NCBI RefSeq assembly: GCF_001983165.1
Contig: NZ_MNPU01000017.1
Coordinates: 51,218-115,217, forward strand
Direction: 5' to 3'
DNA: 64,000 nt
Source: Pseudomonas gessardii
Lineage (GTDB): Bacteria > Pseudomonadota > Gammaproteobacteria > Pseudomonadales > Pseudomonadaceae
Each line of letters opens with the position of its first letter. Within the stretch, counting starts at the first letter, position 1. Both the position numbers and the translations under genes were made by a program. A model generated the notes under the pieces. The model had not been told where the DNA came from. It ran no database searches and worked only from the letters and a program-made list of their open reading frames with translations. Positions 24,282-30,847 of this stretch are shown piece by piece.

Positions 24282-25550
24282 TCAGAAGGCCAGGGTCCAT
24301 TGGCCCATCACGGCCTGGTTGCTGCTGCGGGCGCCAAAGTCGCCGGTATAGGTCAGGCCCACGCTTTGCGTGGTCGACATACCGAGCCCCAGCCCGGCTT
24401 GCAGGGCCAGGCTATTGCGGTCCAGGGCCGTGCCTTCGATGGTGAAGTCGCTGTTGAACACCGACCTGTCCACCCAGGCCGAGGACTGGCGCACACGGCT
24501 GCCGACATTGCCGTACAGGTGCTTCCAGCTTGCACTGAGGTGGGGCTTGAGGGTCATCTGGTTGTCCAGGGTATAGAGGCTGCTCAGGCGCAGGCCCAAG
24601 GTGCTGCTGAGGTTTTGTTGGGTCTGTTCGCCGACGTTAAGGGCGCTGAGGCCGCCTTTCTCCTTGAAGCGTTCGCGGTGGTAGCGCTGAAAACCCACGC
24701 CGGCGAATGGTTCGACGGCGAAACTGCCGGAGTCCACGCGATAGCCCAGTTCGCTGAAGACATTCTGGCTCTGGGCGGTGTACTTGCCCTTGAGCTGCTC
24801 TCGATAATCGATGAAATCAAAATCGACACTGCGCTTGTTCAGCCCGGCGTGGTTGCTGTAGATCGCCCCCAGGCGCAGCGCCAGCGGCCCGTCCTGGCGC
24901 ACCGCATAAGCCCCCAGGTGCCAGCTGTCCAGTGCAGCCTTGAAGCGTTTGGCGCTGAGGTCGCTGGTGGTCTTGGCCCCCATGACCCCTGCGCGCCAGG
25001 CGTGGTCCACGGCCCAATCGGCGCCCAGCACCAGGCCTTGGGTGCGCTGCTGCAAATCGGCCGCGCCGTGCTGGCCGTCCAGGCTGCCGGCGTTGCCCAG
25101 GCCTTGCAGCCAGAAGCGGCCAGCGGCGTCGCTGTTCACGTCGCCCATGGCTGACAGCAGGCTGGCCTGCACAGGCTTGAGGCTGTTATGGGTGGCGCTG
25201 CCCAGGTTGGCGTTCTGGCTGGCGGCCAGTTGCTCAAGCACCGCGCCGATTCTTCCGGGGGCCAGGTTGCCCATATAACGGGCGTCATCTGCAATCAGAT
25301 ACTGCTCGCGCACGCTCAGGTTGTCTGACTCCAGCAAAGCATCCACTGCACGGTCCAGCACCTGGGCCACGCCCCGGCCATTGCCGGTGGTGGCGTAATC
25401 GACAAAATAGAACGGCGTGGCCGGTTCTGGGTAGGCAGGGTCATGGTCGCTCGGCGGCTCCATATCCCCGCGTGCCACGGCCAATTGAATGCTGAAAAGA
25501 CTCAGCGTGAAGGTGATGACAAGGGCGAGTCGCTTGGATGTGCGGGGCAT
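24282..25550 (-). CDS. Autotransporter-type outer-membrane beta-barrel protein without large passenger
   Basis: The 422-aa protein has a signal peptide (LALVITFTLSLFSIQLAVARG). A helical region of about 110 residues follows (VAQVLDRAVDALLESDNLSVREQYLIADDARYMGNLAPGRIGAVLEQLAAS). A C-terminal autotransporter barrel has FWLQGLGNAGSLDGQHGAADLQQRTQGLVLGADW at its start and ends GQWTLAF, with aromatic C-terminus. Typical type Va autotransporters have passengers of many hundred residues; here the segment before the barrel is short and mainly alpha-helical, as in esterase-autotransporter remnants or small adhesins. No catalytic motif was recognised. It converges on the pycAB terminator. Confidence 0.82.
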   Translation of the reverse strand: MPRTSKRLALVITFTLSLFSIQLAVARGDMEPPSDHDPAYPEPATPFYFVDYATTGNGRGVAQVLDRAVDALLESDNLSVREQYLIADDARYMGNLAPGRIGAVLEQLAASQNANLGSATHNSLKPVQASLLSAMGDVNSDAAGRFWLQGLGNAGSLDGQHGAADLQQRTQGLVLGADWAVDHAWRAGVMGAKTTSDLSAKRFKAALDSWHLGAYAVRQDGPLALRLGAIYSNHAGLNKRSVDFDFIDYREQLKGKYTAQSQNVFSELGYRVDSGSFAVEPFAGVGFQRYHRERFKEKGGLSALNVGEQTQQNLSSTLGLRLSSLYTLDNQMTLKPHLSASWKHLYGNVGSRVRQSSAWVDRSVFNSDFTIEGTALDRNSLALQAGLGLGMSTTQSVGLTYTGDFGARSSNQAVMGQWTLAF

Positions 25551-25732
25551 AGGGTCCGACCTCTGATATGTGAGGCGGGGAATTTATCGAGGCGCTGGAG
25601 GGATAACTGTCAGGGTGAGCGTTTGCGGTTTGCGGGAGAGGTCTTCGGTGCCAGAAGAATCAAGGCGTAGGGGTTGTGGTCTGGAGGGGTGTGTATTTTA
25701 TTGCGTATTTGACCGAAGTCATCCGTGATAAA

Positions 25733-25830
25733 TGCATTTTAATGCGTTAATTGAGTTCGTCGCGTCGAGATAAATGCACTATATTGCAGAGTAAGCTGTG
25801 CATAAGCTCTTGAGGATGCATTAAATTGCA
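25733..25830. promoter_or_regulatory. Three evenly spaced operator half-site pairs upstream of hipA
   Basis: Three copies of TGCA-N6-TGCA occur at 25733-25746 (TGCATTTTAATGCG), 25775-25788 (TGCACTATATTGCA) and 25817-25830 (TGCATTAAATTGCA). Their starts are exactly 42 bp apart, four helical turns, so they lie on the same DNA face. The third covers the gap between the ribosome site and the start codon. They are probable binding sites for the HipB-like protein. Confidence 0.75.
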
Positions 25831-27166
25831 AATGGAAACGCCTTACACATTCATGCTACAGATCTTCAAGGAGGGCCATTGGCATGACGCCATGCGGCTG
25901 GAGTTTTCCGAGCCGCAGCAAGGCTTCGATGGGCCTTGTCGGTTTCATTATCGCCAGGATTATCTGGTCGAGAACCTCGATGACATTCAACGGGCATTCT
26001 CCAACGCCGTGAGTGGCCGGTTCCCTTTGGAGTGGGATATCAGTTTCTTGAAGATGGCCCCCGCGTTCTTGCACGATATTGCGCCGGCAGGTGCGGCGAA
26101 GCGCTTTTTGCTCAAGCGAGTAGGTCAGAGCAAGCCGGACAATGTCAGTATGGACTTGTTTTTACTCGGTCTCTGCACCCCGGCGCCCATTGGCAATCTG
26201 CGTATCAAGGAGTCCTTCGAGGCATTGGATACCCGTTCGCCGATTGGCTTTGCCCGGCAGGAAGTCATTACTCGCGATAACGGTTTTCTGGAATACGCCT
26301 ACGAGCAAGGCGCGGCCATTGGTGGAGCGACTGGCGCGGGTGGCGAGGCGCCGAAGTTGTTGATGGTGCAGAACCGCGAAGGTCTGCTGTACCCGGACGC
26401 GATTCTCGATGACGCCGACGTCGTCCAGCACTGGTTTATCAAGTTCGCCCGCCATGGTGCGAGCCTCAACGATCAAGCGATTCTCAGGAGCGAGTTCCAC
26501 TATTACAAGGCTCTGCAGGCACTAGGCATCGAAACCGTCGCCGCCCAAGGGCTGGCATTGGAAGAAGCGACCAAACCCAGCCTGTGGATGCACCGCTTTG
26601 ATCGCAACGTGACGCCGGCGGGTGTCGAGCGGCTGGCCGTCGAGTCAATCTATTCATTGGCGGGTGTGATTACGCCGGGCAGTTACATGGATCACCTGGA
26701 GGTTGTGCAACTGCTGGCCAATCAATGGGCAGCGGTAGGCCAGGCTGATGGTGTTGCGGATCTGATTGCCGAATACCTGCGACGGGACCTGCTCAACAAA
26801 ATCCTCGGCAACTCGGATAACCACGGGCGTAACACCTCGATTATCCGCGAACGTGCTTCGGTGCGCCTGGCACCGATCTATGACTTGGCGCCCATGGTCA
26901 TGGATGCCGAAGGTATTACCCGCACCACCAAATGGCCCAAGGCGTTGGAAGTGGCCGGGGAAATCAACTGGCGCGGGGTCTGCACGGCGCTGGCCGATCT
27001 GGTTGATCCCGAGCAGGCTTTTGAACGGTTGCGAGCGGATGCCGATCACTTGCGGGCATTGCCCGACATCCTGGTGGCCAATGGTTTGCCTGCGGTCACC
27101 CTCAATCACCCGGCCATTGCGCTCGGCAAACTGGACCAACGTCTACAGCAATGGGGGCTCAGATGA
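25826..27166 (+). CDS. hipA: HipA-family serine/threonine kinase toxin
   Basis: HipA toxins are kinases, and E. coli HipA phosphorylates glutamyl-tRNA synthetase. This 446-aa protein has the HipA C-terminal kinase fold with HRFDRN, the catalytic loop ILGNSDNHGRNTSII near residue 325, and the metal-binding YDLAPMVMD near 351. The glycine-rich loop is GGATGAGGEAPKLLMV; it differs from the E. coli loop that carries Ser150. The TTG at 25826 has GAGGA 9 bp upstream; an ATG at 25832 is the alternative (15 bp spacing). The toxin gene comes first and overlaps hipB by 4 bp. Intact catalytic residues suggest an active kinase. Confidence 0.88.
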   Translation: MQMETPYTFMLQIFKEGHWHDAMRLEFSEPQQGFDGPCRFHYRQDYLVENLDDIQRAFSNAVSGRFPLEWDISFLKMAPAFLHDIAPAGAAKRFLLKRVGQSKPDNVSMDLFLLGLCTPAPIGNLRIKESFEALDTRSPIGFARQEVITRDNGFLEYAYEQGAAIGGATGAGGEAPKLLMVQNREGLLYPDAILDDADVVQHWFIKFARHGASLNDQAILRSEFHYYKALQALGIETVAAQGLALEEATKPSLWMHRFDRNVTPAGVERLAVESIYSLAGVITPGSYMDHLEVVQLLANQWAAVGQADGVADLIAEYLRRDLLNKILGNSDNHGRNTSIIRERASVRLAPIYDLAPMVMDAEGITRTTKWPKALEVAGEINWRGVCTALADLVDPEQAFERLRADADHLRALPDILVANGLPAVTLNHPAIALGKLDQRLQQWGLR

Positions 27167-27441
27167 CTGTCAGCATGGATACCCGCGCCTTGTTGATCCA
27201 GAGCGTGGAACAGGGCCTGGCCGAGGGCACCCTGCAGATCGGCGAAGCCGTGCGCCGGCTACGGGTGGAAGTCACCGGCCTGCACCAGAGCCAATTCGCC
27301 AGGATGTGCAAGATTTCCCTGCGCACCCTGGTGCATATCGAGCACGGCGAGGGCAATCAGACGCTCAAGTCGTTGAACGCGGTGTTCCGGCCGTTCGGCT
27401 TGCAGATGGGCGTGGTCAAGGTTCGGCGGTCGTTGAGCTGA
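27163..27441 (+). CDS. hipB: HipB-like XRE-family antitoxin
   Basis: The start at ATG 27163 overlaps the hipA stop as ATGA, indicating translational coupling, and gives 92 aa. The HTH_3 domain reads IGEAVRRLRVEVTGLHQSQFARMCKISLRTLVHIEHGEGNQTLKSLNAVFRPFGLQMGVV. It should bind the TGCA-N6-TGCA sites upstream of hipA and neutralise HipA. In E. coli the antitoxin gene comes first; here the order is reversed. It ends 3 bp from the stop of the convergent GNAT gene. Confidence 0.85.
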   Translation: MTVSMDTRALLIQSVEQGLAEGTLQIGEAVRRLRVEVTGLHQSQFARMCKISLRTLVHIEHGEGNQTLKSLNAVFRPFGLQMGVVKVRRSLS

Positions 27442-27444
27442 GTG

Positions 27445-28116
27445 TCAGCCCCGGCATTGCGTCAGGCTTTTCACCTGCCCATCCGCCGTCTGGTTAGCCT
27501 CGCCCAGCCACGCCTCAAACCCCGCGCCCACCTTGGCCCATTCCCCATCGAGGATCGAATACCACGCCGTATCGCGGTTTTGCCCCTTGACCACCATATG
27601 CTGGCGGAACACCCCTTCAAAACTGAAGCCCAGGCGCTCGGCCGCGTATTTGGAGCGGGCGTTGGCGTTGTTGCACTTCCATTCCAGGCGCCGGTAGCCC
27701 AGCTCAAACGCGTGCCGGGCCAGCAGGTATACGGCCTCGGTGCTTTTGGGCGAGCGCTGCATCGGCGCGCCGAAGGTGACGTGGCCGATTTCGATGCGGC
27801 CCTGGGCCGGGACGATCGACATCAGGCTGAGGAGGCCCTGCACATCGCCGCTGGCGCGGTCGAGCACGCTGAAAAAGTACGGGTCGCTGTTGGCCGCGTG
27901 GTTGTCCAGCCACGCGTCGAACGCGGCGCGCTCGGGAAATGGGCCGTAGGGCAAATAGTCCCACAGCTTGGGATCGGCGCCGGGGCCCTGGAGGGCCTGC
28001 CACAGGCCATCGGCGTGGCGGGCCGGGTCGAGTTTTTCCAGGCGGATAAAACGCCCTTCGATCAATTGGGCGGTGGGCGCCGGGGCACCTTTCCAGTCTG
28101 CGAGTGAGGTCGACAT
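27445..28116 (-). CDS. GNAT acetyltransferase (RimJ/RimL type)
   Basis: I chose the ATG at 28116 (MSTSLADWKG) because AAGGAG lies 8 bp upstream; the longer frame has no support. The 223-aa protein fits the RimJ/RimL-like GNAT group: LIEGRFIRLEKLDPARHADGLW, then DVQGLLSLMSIVPAQGRIEIGHVTFG, and the acetyl-CoA-binding region TEAVYLLARHAFELGYRRLEWKCNNANARSKYAAERLGFSFEGVFRQHM. Such enzymes acetylate protein N-termini or small amines. It is the third gene of a minus-strand run behind a PaiB-like protein and a second GNAT. The substrate is unknown. Confidence 0.88.
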   Translation of the reverse strand: MSTSLADWKGAPAPTAQLIEGRFIRLEKLDPARHADGLWQALQGPGADPKLWDYLPYGPFPERAAFDAWLDNHAANSDPYFFSVLDRASGDVQGLLSLMSIVPAQGRIEIGHVTFGAPMQRSPKSTEAVYLLARHAFELGYRRLEWKCNNANARSKYAAERLGFSFEGVFRQHMVVKGQNRDTAWYSILDGEWAKVGAGFEAWLGEANQTADGQVKSLTQCRG

Positions 28117-28126
28117 GCGTTGCTCC

Positions 28127-28573
28127 TTAAAGGCCGTGGAGAAATTGGATAAAGCCGGGACGTTCGGCGATGCGCTCGTATAACGCAATCGCAGTGGCAT
28201 TGCTCTCATGGGTCAGCCAGTGGACTTTGCAACACCCCTCGGCCTTGGCGGTGGTGTAGACGAACTCGATCAGTGTGCGACCGACCCCGGTGCTGCGTTG
28301 GGCGGCCTCCACGAACAGGTCTTGCAGGTAACAGGCGCTTTCGATGCTCCAGTTGGAGCGATGGTAGATAAAGTTGACCAGGCCCAGCGCCTTGCCGTCC
28401 TGCCAGGCCAGGGCCGAATGGGTCGGCTCGTTGGGGTCGAGCAGGCGTTGCCAGGTACTGGTGCTGACCGCGTCCGGCAGCTCGGTGTTGTAGAAGCGCA
28501 GGTAGGCCTGCCACAGCGGCAACCAGGCAGCGTGGTCGGCGGCGCTTACCCGGCGGATTGCGATCGGGCTCAT
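28127..28573 (-). CDS. GNAT acetyltransferase
   Basis: This 148-aa N-acetyltransferase has IRRVSAADHAAWLPLWQAYLRFYNTELP at the start and ESACYLQDLFVEAAQRSTGVGRTLIEFVYTTAKAEGCCKVHWLTHESNATAIALYERIAERPGFIQF, with the RxxGVGRxL acetyl-CoA loop. Its start overlaps the PaiB-like stop by 4 bp (ATGA), so the two are probably co-translated. A PaiB-like protein with an acetyltransferase recalls the PaiA/PaiB pair of Bacillus, where PaiA acetylates polyamines. This is inference. Confidence 0.9.
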   Translation of the reverse strand: MSPIAIRRVSAADHAAWLPLWQAYLRFYNTELPDAVSTSTWQRLLDPNEPTHSALAWQDGKALGLVNFIYHRSNWSIESACYLQDLFVEAAQRSTGVGRTLIEFVYTTAKAEGCCKVHWLTHESNATAIALYERIAERPGFIQFLHGL

Positions 28574-29205
28574 GTGGGCTCCTTGGGAATGAATCGGGCG
28601 AGGGTTTGGTCGCGCACGTCAGGGCTGGCAGCCAGCCCTTGGCGCACGCCGGCGATATCCGCTGCGCTGCGGTTCTGGCTGAGCTTGCGTTTGCCTTGCA
28701 GGCGCTGGATCGGCAGGGCGAAACCGACGATGGCCTTGAGCATGCCATCCATGTAGTCCGCGGGTGCGTCGCTGACTTGCCAGGGCTGGGCGCGGCCGCG
28801 TTCGTGGCGGTCGGTCAGGGCGCTGACCAGTGTGAGCAGGCGCTCGGCTTCGGTGAACACCTCGGCCTGGCCATAGGCATGGACCGCCAGGTAATTCCAG
28901 GTGGGCACCACTTTGCCGTGCTCGGCCTTGGTCGGGTAAAACGCCGGGCTGATATAGGCCTCGGCACCGGCAAAAATCACCAGGGCCTGGCTGCCGTTCT
29001 GCAGGTCCTGCCACTGGCGATTGGCTTTGGCCATATGCCCATAGAGCGTACCGTTGGGTCCTTCATCCGGGTTGAGCAGCAGCGGCAAGTGGCTGGCTTG
29101 CAGGCCGTGTTCGCCAAAGGTCACCAACTGCGCCAGGCGCGTGTGCCGGATCAGTTGCTGTATTTCGGGCAAGTCGTCGAGGGCAAAGGCGCGGGGTGTG
29201 TACAT
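28570..29205 (-). CDS. FMN-binding PaiB-family protein
   Basis: The start at 29205 (MYTPRAFALDDLPEIQQLIRH) has AAGGAA upstream and gives 211 aa, the normal size. The PaiB / FMN-binding_2 domain shows LAQLVTFGEHGLQASHLPLLLNPDEGPNGTLYGHMAKANRQW and KVVPTWNYLAVHAYGQAEVF. The C-terminal SQNRSAADIAGVRQGL helix is also typical. Family members are split-barrel flavin- or heme-binding proteins, often annotated as negative transcriptional regulators. It is divergent from the MocR gene, whose product may control this operon. Confidence 0.9.
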   Translation of the reverse strand: MYTPRAFALDDLPEIQQLIRHTRLAQLVTFGEHGLQASHLPLLLNPDEGPNGTLYGHMAKANRQWQDLQNGSQALVIFAGAEAYISPAFYPTKAEHGKVVPTWNYLAVHAYGQAEVFTEAERLLTLVSALTDRHERGRAQPWQVSDAPADYMDGMLKAIVGFALPIQRLQGKRKLSQNRSAADIAGVRQGLAASPDVRDQTLARFIPKEPT

Positions 29206-29308
29206 GAATATTTTCCTTGGCGAATGGCAGCATCCTAGGCAGGCTAATGGTTCGTTGTAAGAGCCATCTTTGATCCATTTCATGGGTCCAATGTGCGGAG
29301 TCCATGCC

Positions 29309-30844
29309 ATGCCCCCGTTAGCGCCCCCGCTGTCGTTCAACCCGGCCGGAATCGAACTGGACCGCCGTCAGGGCCTGACGCGGCAGTTATACGAAGCGCT
29401 GCGCCAGCGGGTGCTGGATGGGCGGCTGGTCAGCGGCACCCGGTTGCCGGCCAGCCGGGATCTGGCGGCGGCGTTGTCGATTTCCCGCAACAGTGTGGTA
29501 CGGGCCTACGACCAGCTGTATGCCGAGGGCTTTATCCAGGGACGGGTCGGCGATGGGACCTATGTGGCGCAACTGGCAGAAAAATTATCCACAAAACTGT
29601 CCACAGGGTTATCAACAGGCTTATCCCCAACCTTATCCACAATTCACGCCAATCCGCCTGGAATTTCCCCCAGGAAAGTTATCCACAGCCCCGCCTTGGG
29701 GCGCCTGGAAACCAACCATTTACCCTTGCCACCCACGGGCCCGCCCCGGGCTTTTCGCGTAGGTGTACCAGCCTTTGACCTGTTCCCGTTTGACGTGTGG
29801 GCCAAGCTCAATGCGGCTTTTTGGCGCAAACCGGACCTGCAGCAACTGTGCTACGGCGATCCGGCGGGGGACGAGCGCCTGCGCGGGCTGATCGCCGCCT
29901 ACCTGCGCAGTTCGCGAGGCCTGCAGTGCAGCGCTGAGCAAATAGTGATCACCAGCGGCGCACAGCAGGGAATCAGCCTTTGTGCACAGCTGCTGGTGGC
30001 GCCCGGGGATCGCGTGGCGCTTGAAAATCCCGGCTATCGGGCGGCAGGGCATGCGTTCGCCATTGCCGGGGCGAAACTGGAGGGCGTGGCGGTAGACGCC
30101 GAAGGCATCGACTGCCAGGCATTGAACGCGCTCCACGACTGCCGCCTGGCTTATGTCACGCCTTCGCACCAGTACCCGACTGGGGTGGTCATGAGCCTGC
30201 CCCGGCGCCTGGAGTTGCTGGCCTGGGCCGAGCGCACGGGCGGCTGGATCATCGAGGACGACTACGACGGCGAGTACCGCTACAGCGGCGCGCCCCTGGC
30301 CCCGCTGGCCGCCCTCGACCGCAGTGGCCGGGTGCTCTATGTGGGGACGTTCGGCAAGGTGGCGTTCCCGGCGTTGCGCCTGGGCTACCTGGTACTGCCA
30401 CACGGGTGGGTGGACGCCTTCACCCGGCGCCGCGCCGTGGATGTGCGGCACTCGGAAGTCAGCACCCAGGCGGTGATGGCCGAGTTCATGGCGGCCGGGC
30501 ACTTCCAGCGGCATATCCGCCGCATGCGCCGCGCTGCCTTGAGTCGGCGCAATGCTTTGCTCGCCGGCTGGCCGGCTGACGTGCCGGGCATGGGCAGCCT
30601 GCCCGGCGTCGCGGCGGGGTTGCACCTCACGGTGCGGGTAGAGGGCCTGGCCCGTGAAGCGCAATTGCTGGCCCAGGCCCATGGGGCGGGTGTCGAGATC
30701 AATGGCCTGAGCAGCTATTGGTTGCCCGACGCCAGCCCTACGGGCAACCCGCGTGCCGGCCTGGTGCTGGGGTTTGCCGCCGTGCCCGAAGCCGCCATCG
30801 CCCAGGCCCTGGCCAGGCTGCGTCGGGCATGGCAGGTCGGTTGA
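29309..30844 (+). CDS. MocR-type regulator (GntR wHTH fused to PLP aminotransferase-like domain)
   Basis: I chose ATG 29309 (MPPLAPPLSFNPAG) with CGGAG 8 bp upstream, giving 511 aa. The GntR winged helix lies at about residues 20-85 (LTRQLYEALRQRVLDGRLVSGTRLPASRDLAAALSISRNSVVRAYDQLYAEGFIQGRVGDGTYV). A linker with an LSTK-LSTG-LSTG-LSPT-LSTI repeat follows at about 93-112. Then comes a class I aminotransferase-like domain with IIEDDYDGEYRY and the PLP-lysine region YVGTFGKVAFPALRLGYLVLP. It is divergent from the PaiB-GNAT-GNAT run and probably senses an amine or PLP-linked ligand. The linker DNA is very unusual (see the DnaA-box array). Confidence 0.93.
   Translation: MPPLAPPLSFNPAGIELDRRQGLTRQLYEALRQRVLDGRLVSGTRLPASRDLAAALSISRNSVVRAYDQLYAEGFIQGRVGDGTYVAQLAEKLSTKLSTGLSTGLSPTLSTIHANPPGISPRKVIHSPALGRLETNHLPLPPTGPPRAFRVGVPAFDLFPFDVWAKLNAAFWRKPDLQQLCYGDPAGDERLRGLIAAYLRSSRGLQCSAEQIVITSGAQQGISLCAQLLVAPGDRVALENPGYRAAGHAFAIAGAKLEGVAVDAEGIDCQALNALHDCRLAYVTPSHQYPTGVVMSLPRRLELLAWAERTGGWIIEDDYDGEYRYSGAPLAPLAALDRSGRVLYVGTFGKVAFPALRLGYLVLPHGWVDAFTRRRAVDVRHSEVSTQAVMAEFMAAGHFQRHIRRMRRAALSRRNALLAGWPADVPGMGSLPGVAAGLHLTVRVEGLAREAQLLAQAHGAGVEINGLSSYWLPDASPTGNPRAGLVLGFAAVPEAAIAQALARLRRAWQVG
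29585..29687 (+). repeat. Array of six DnaA-box-like sequences inside the MocR gene
   Basis: Nine-base boxes start at 29585 (TTATCCACA), 29597 (CTGTCCACA), 29609 (TTATCAACA), 29621 (TTATCCCCA) and 29633 (TTATCCACA), at a strict 12-bp period. A sixth exact TTATCCACA lies at 29679. Three match the bacterial DnaA consensus perfectly and all have the same orientation. The first five read as Leu-Ser-Thr(Pro) codons, four using the TTA codon that is very rare in Pseudomonas. The sixth is in a different reading frame (within GTT ATC CAC AGC). That points to selection on DNA rather than protein. Confidence 0.75.
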
Positions 30845-30847
30845 CGG

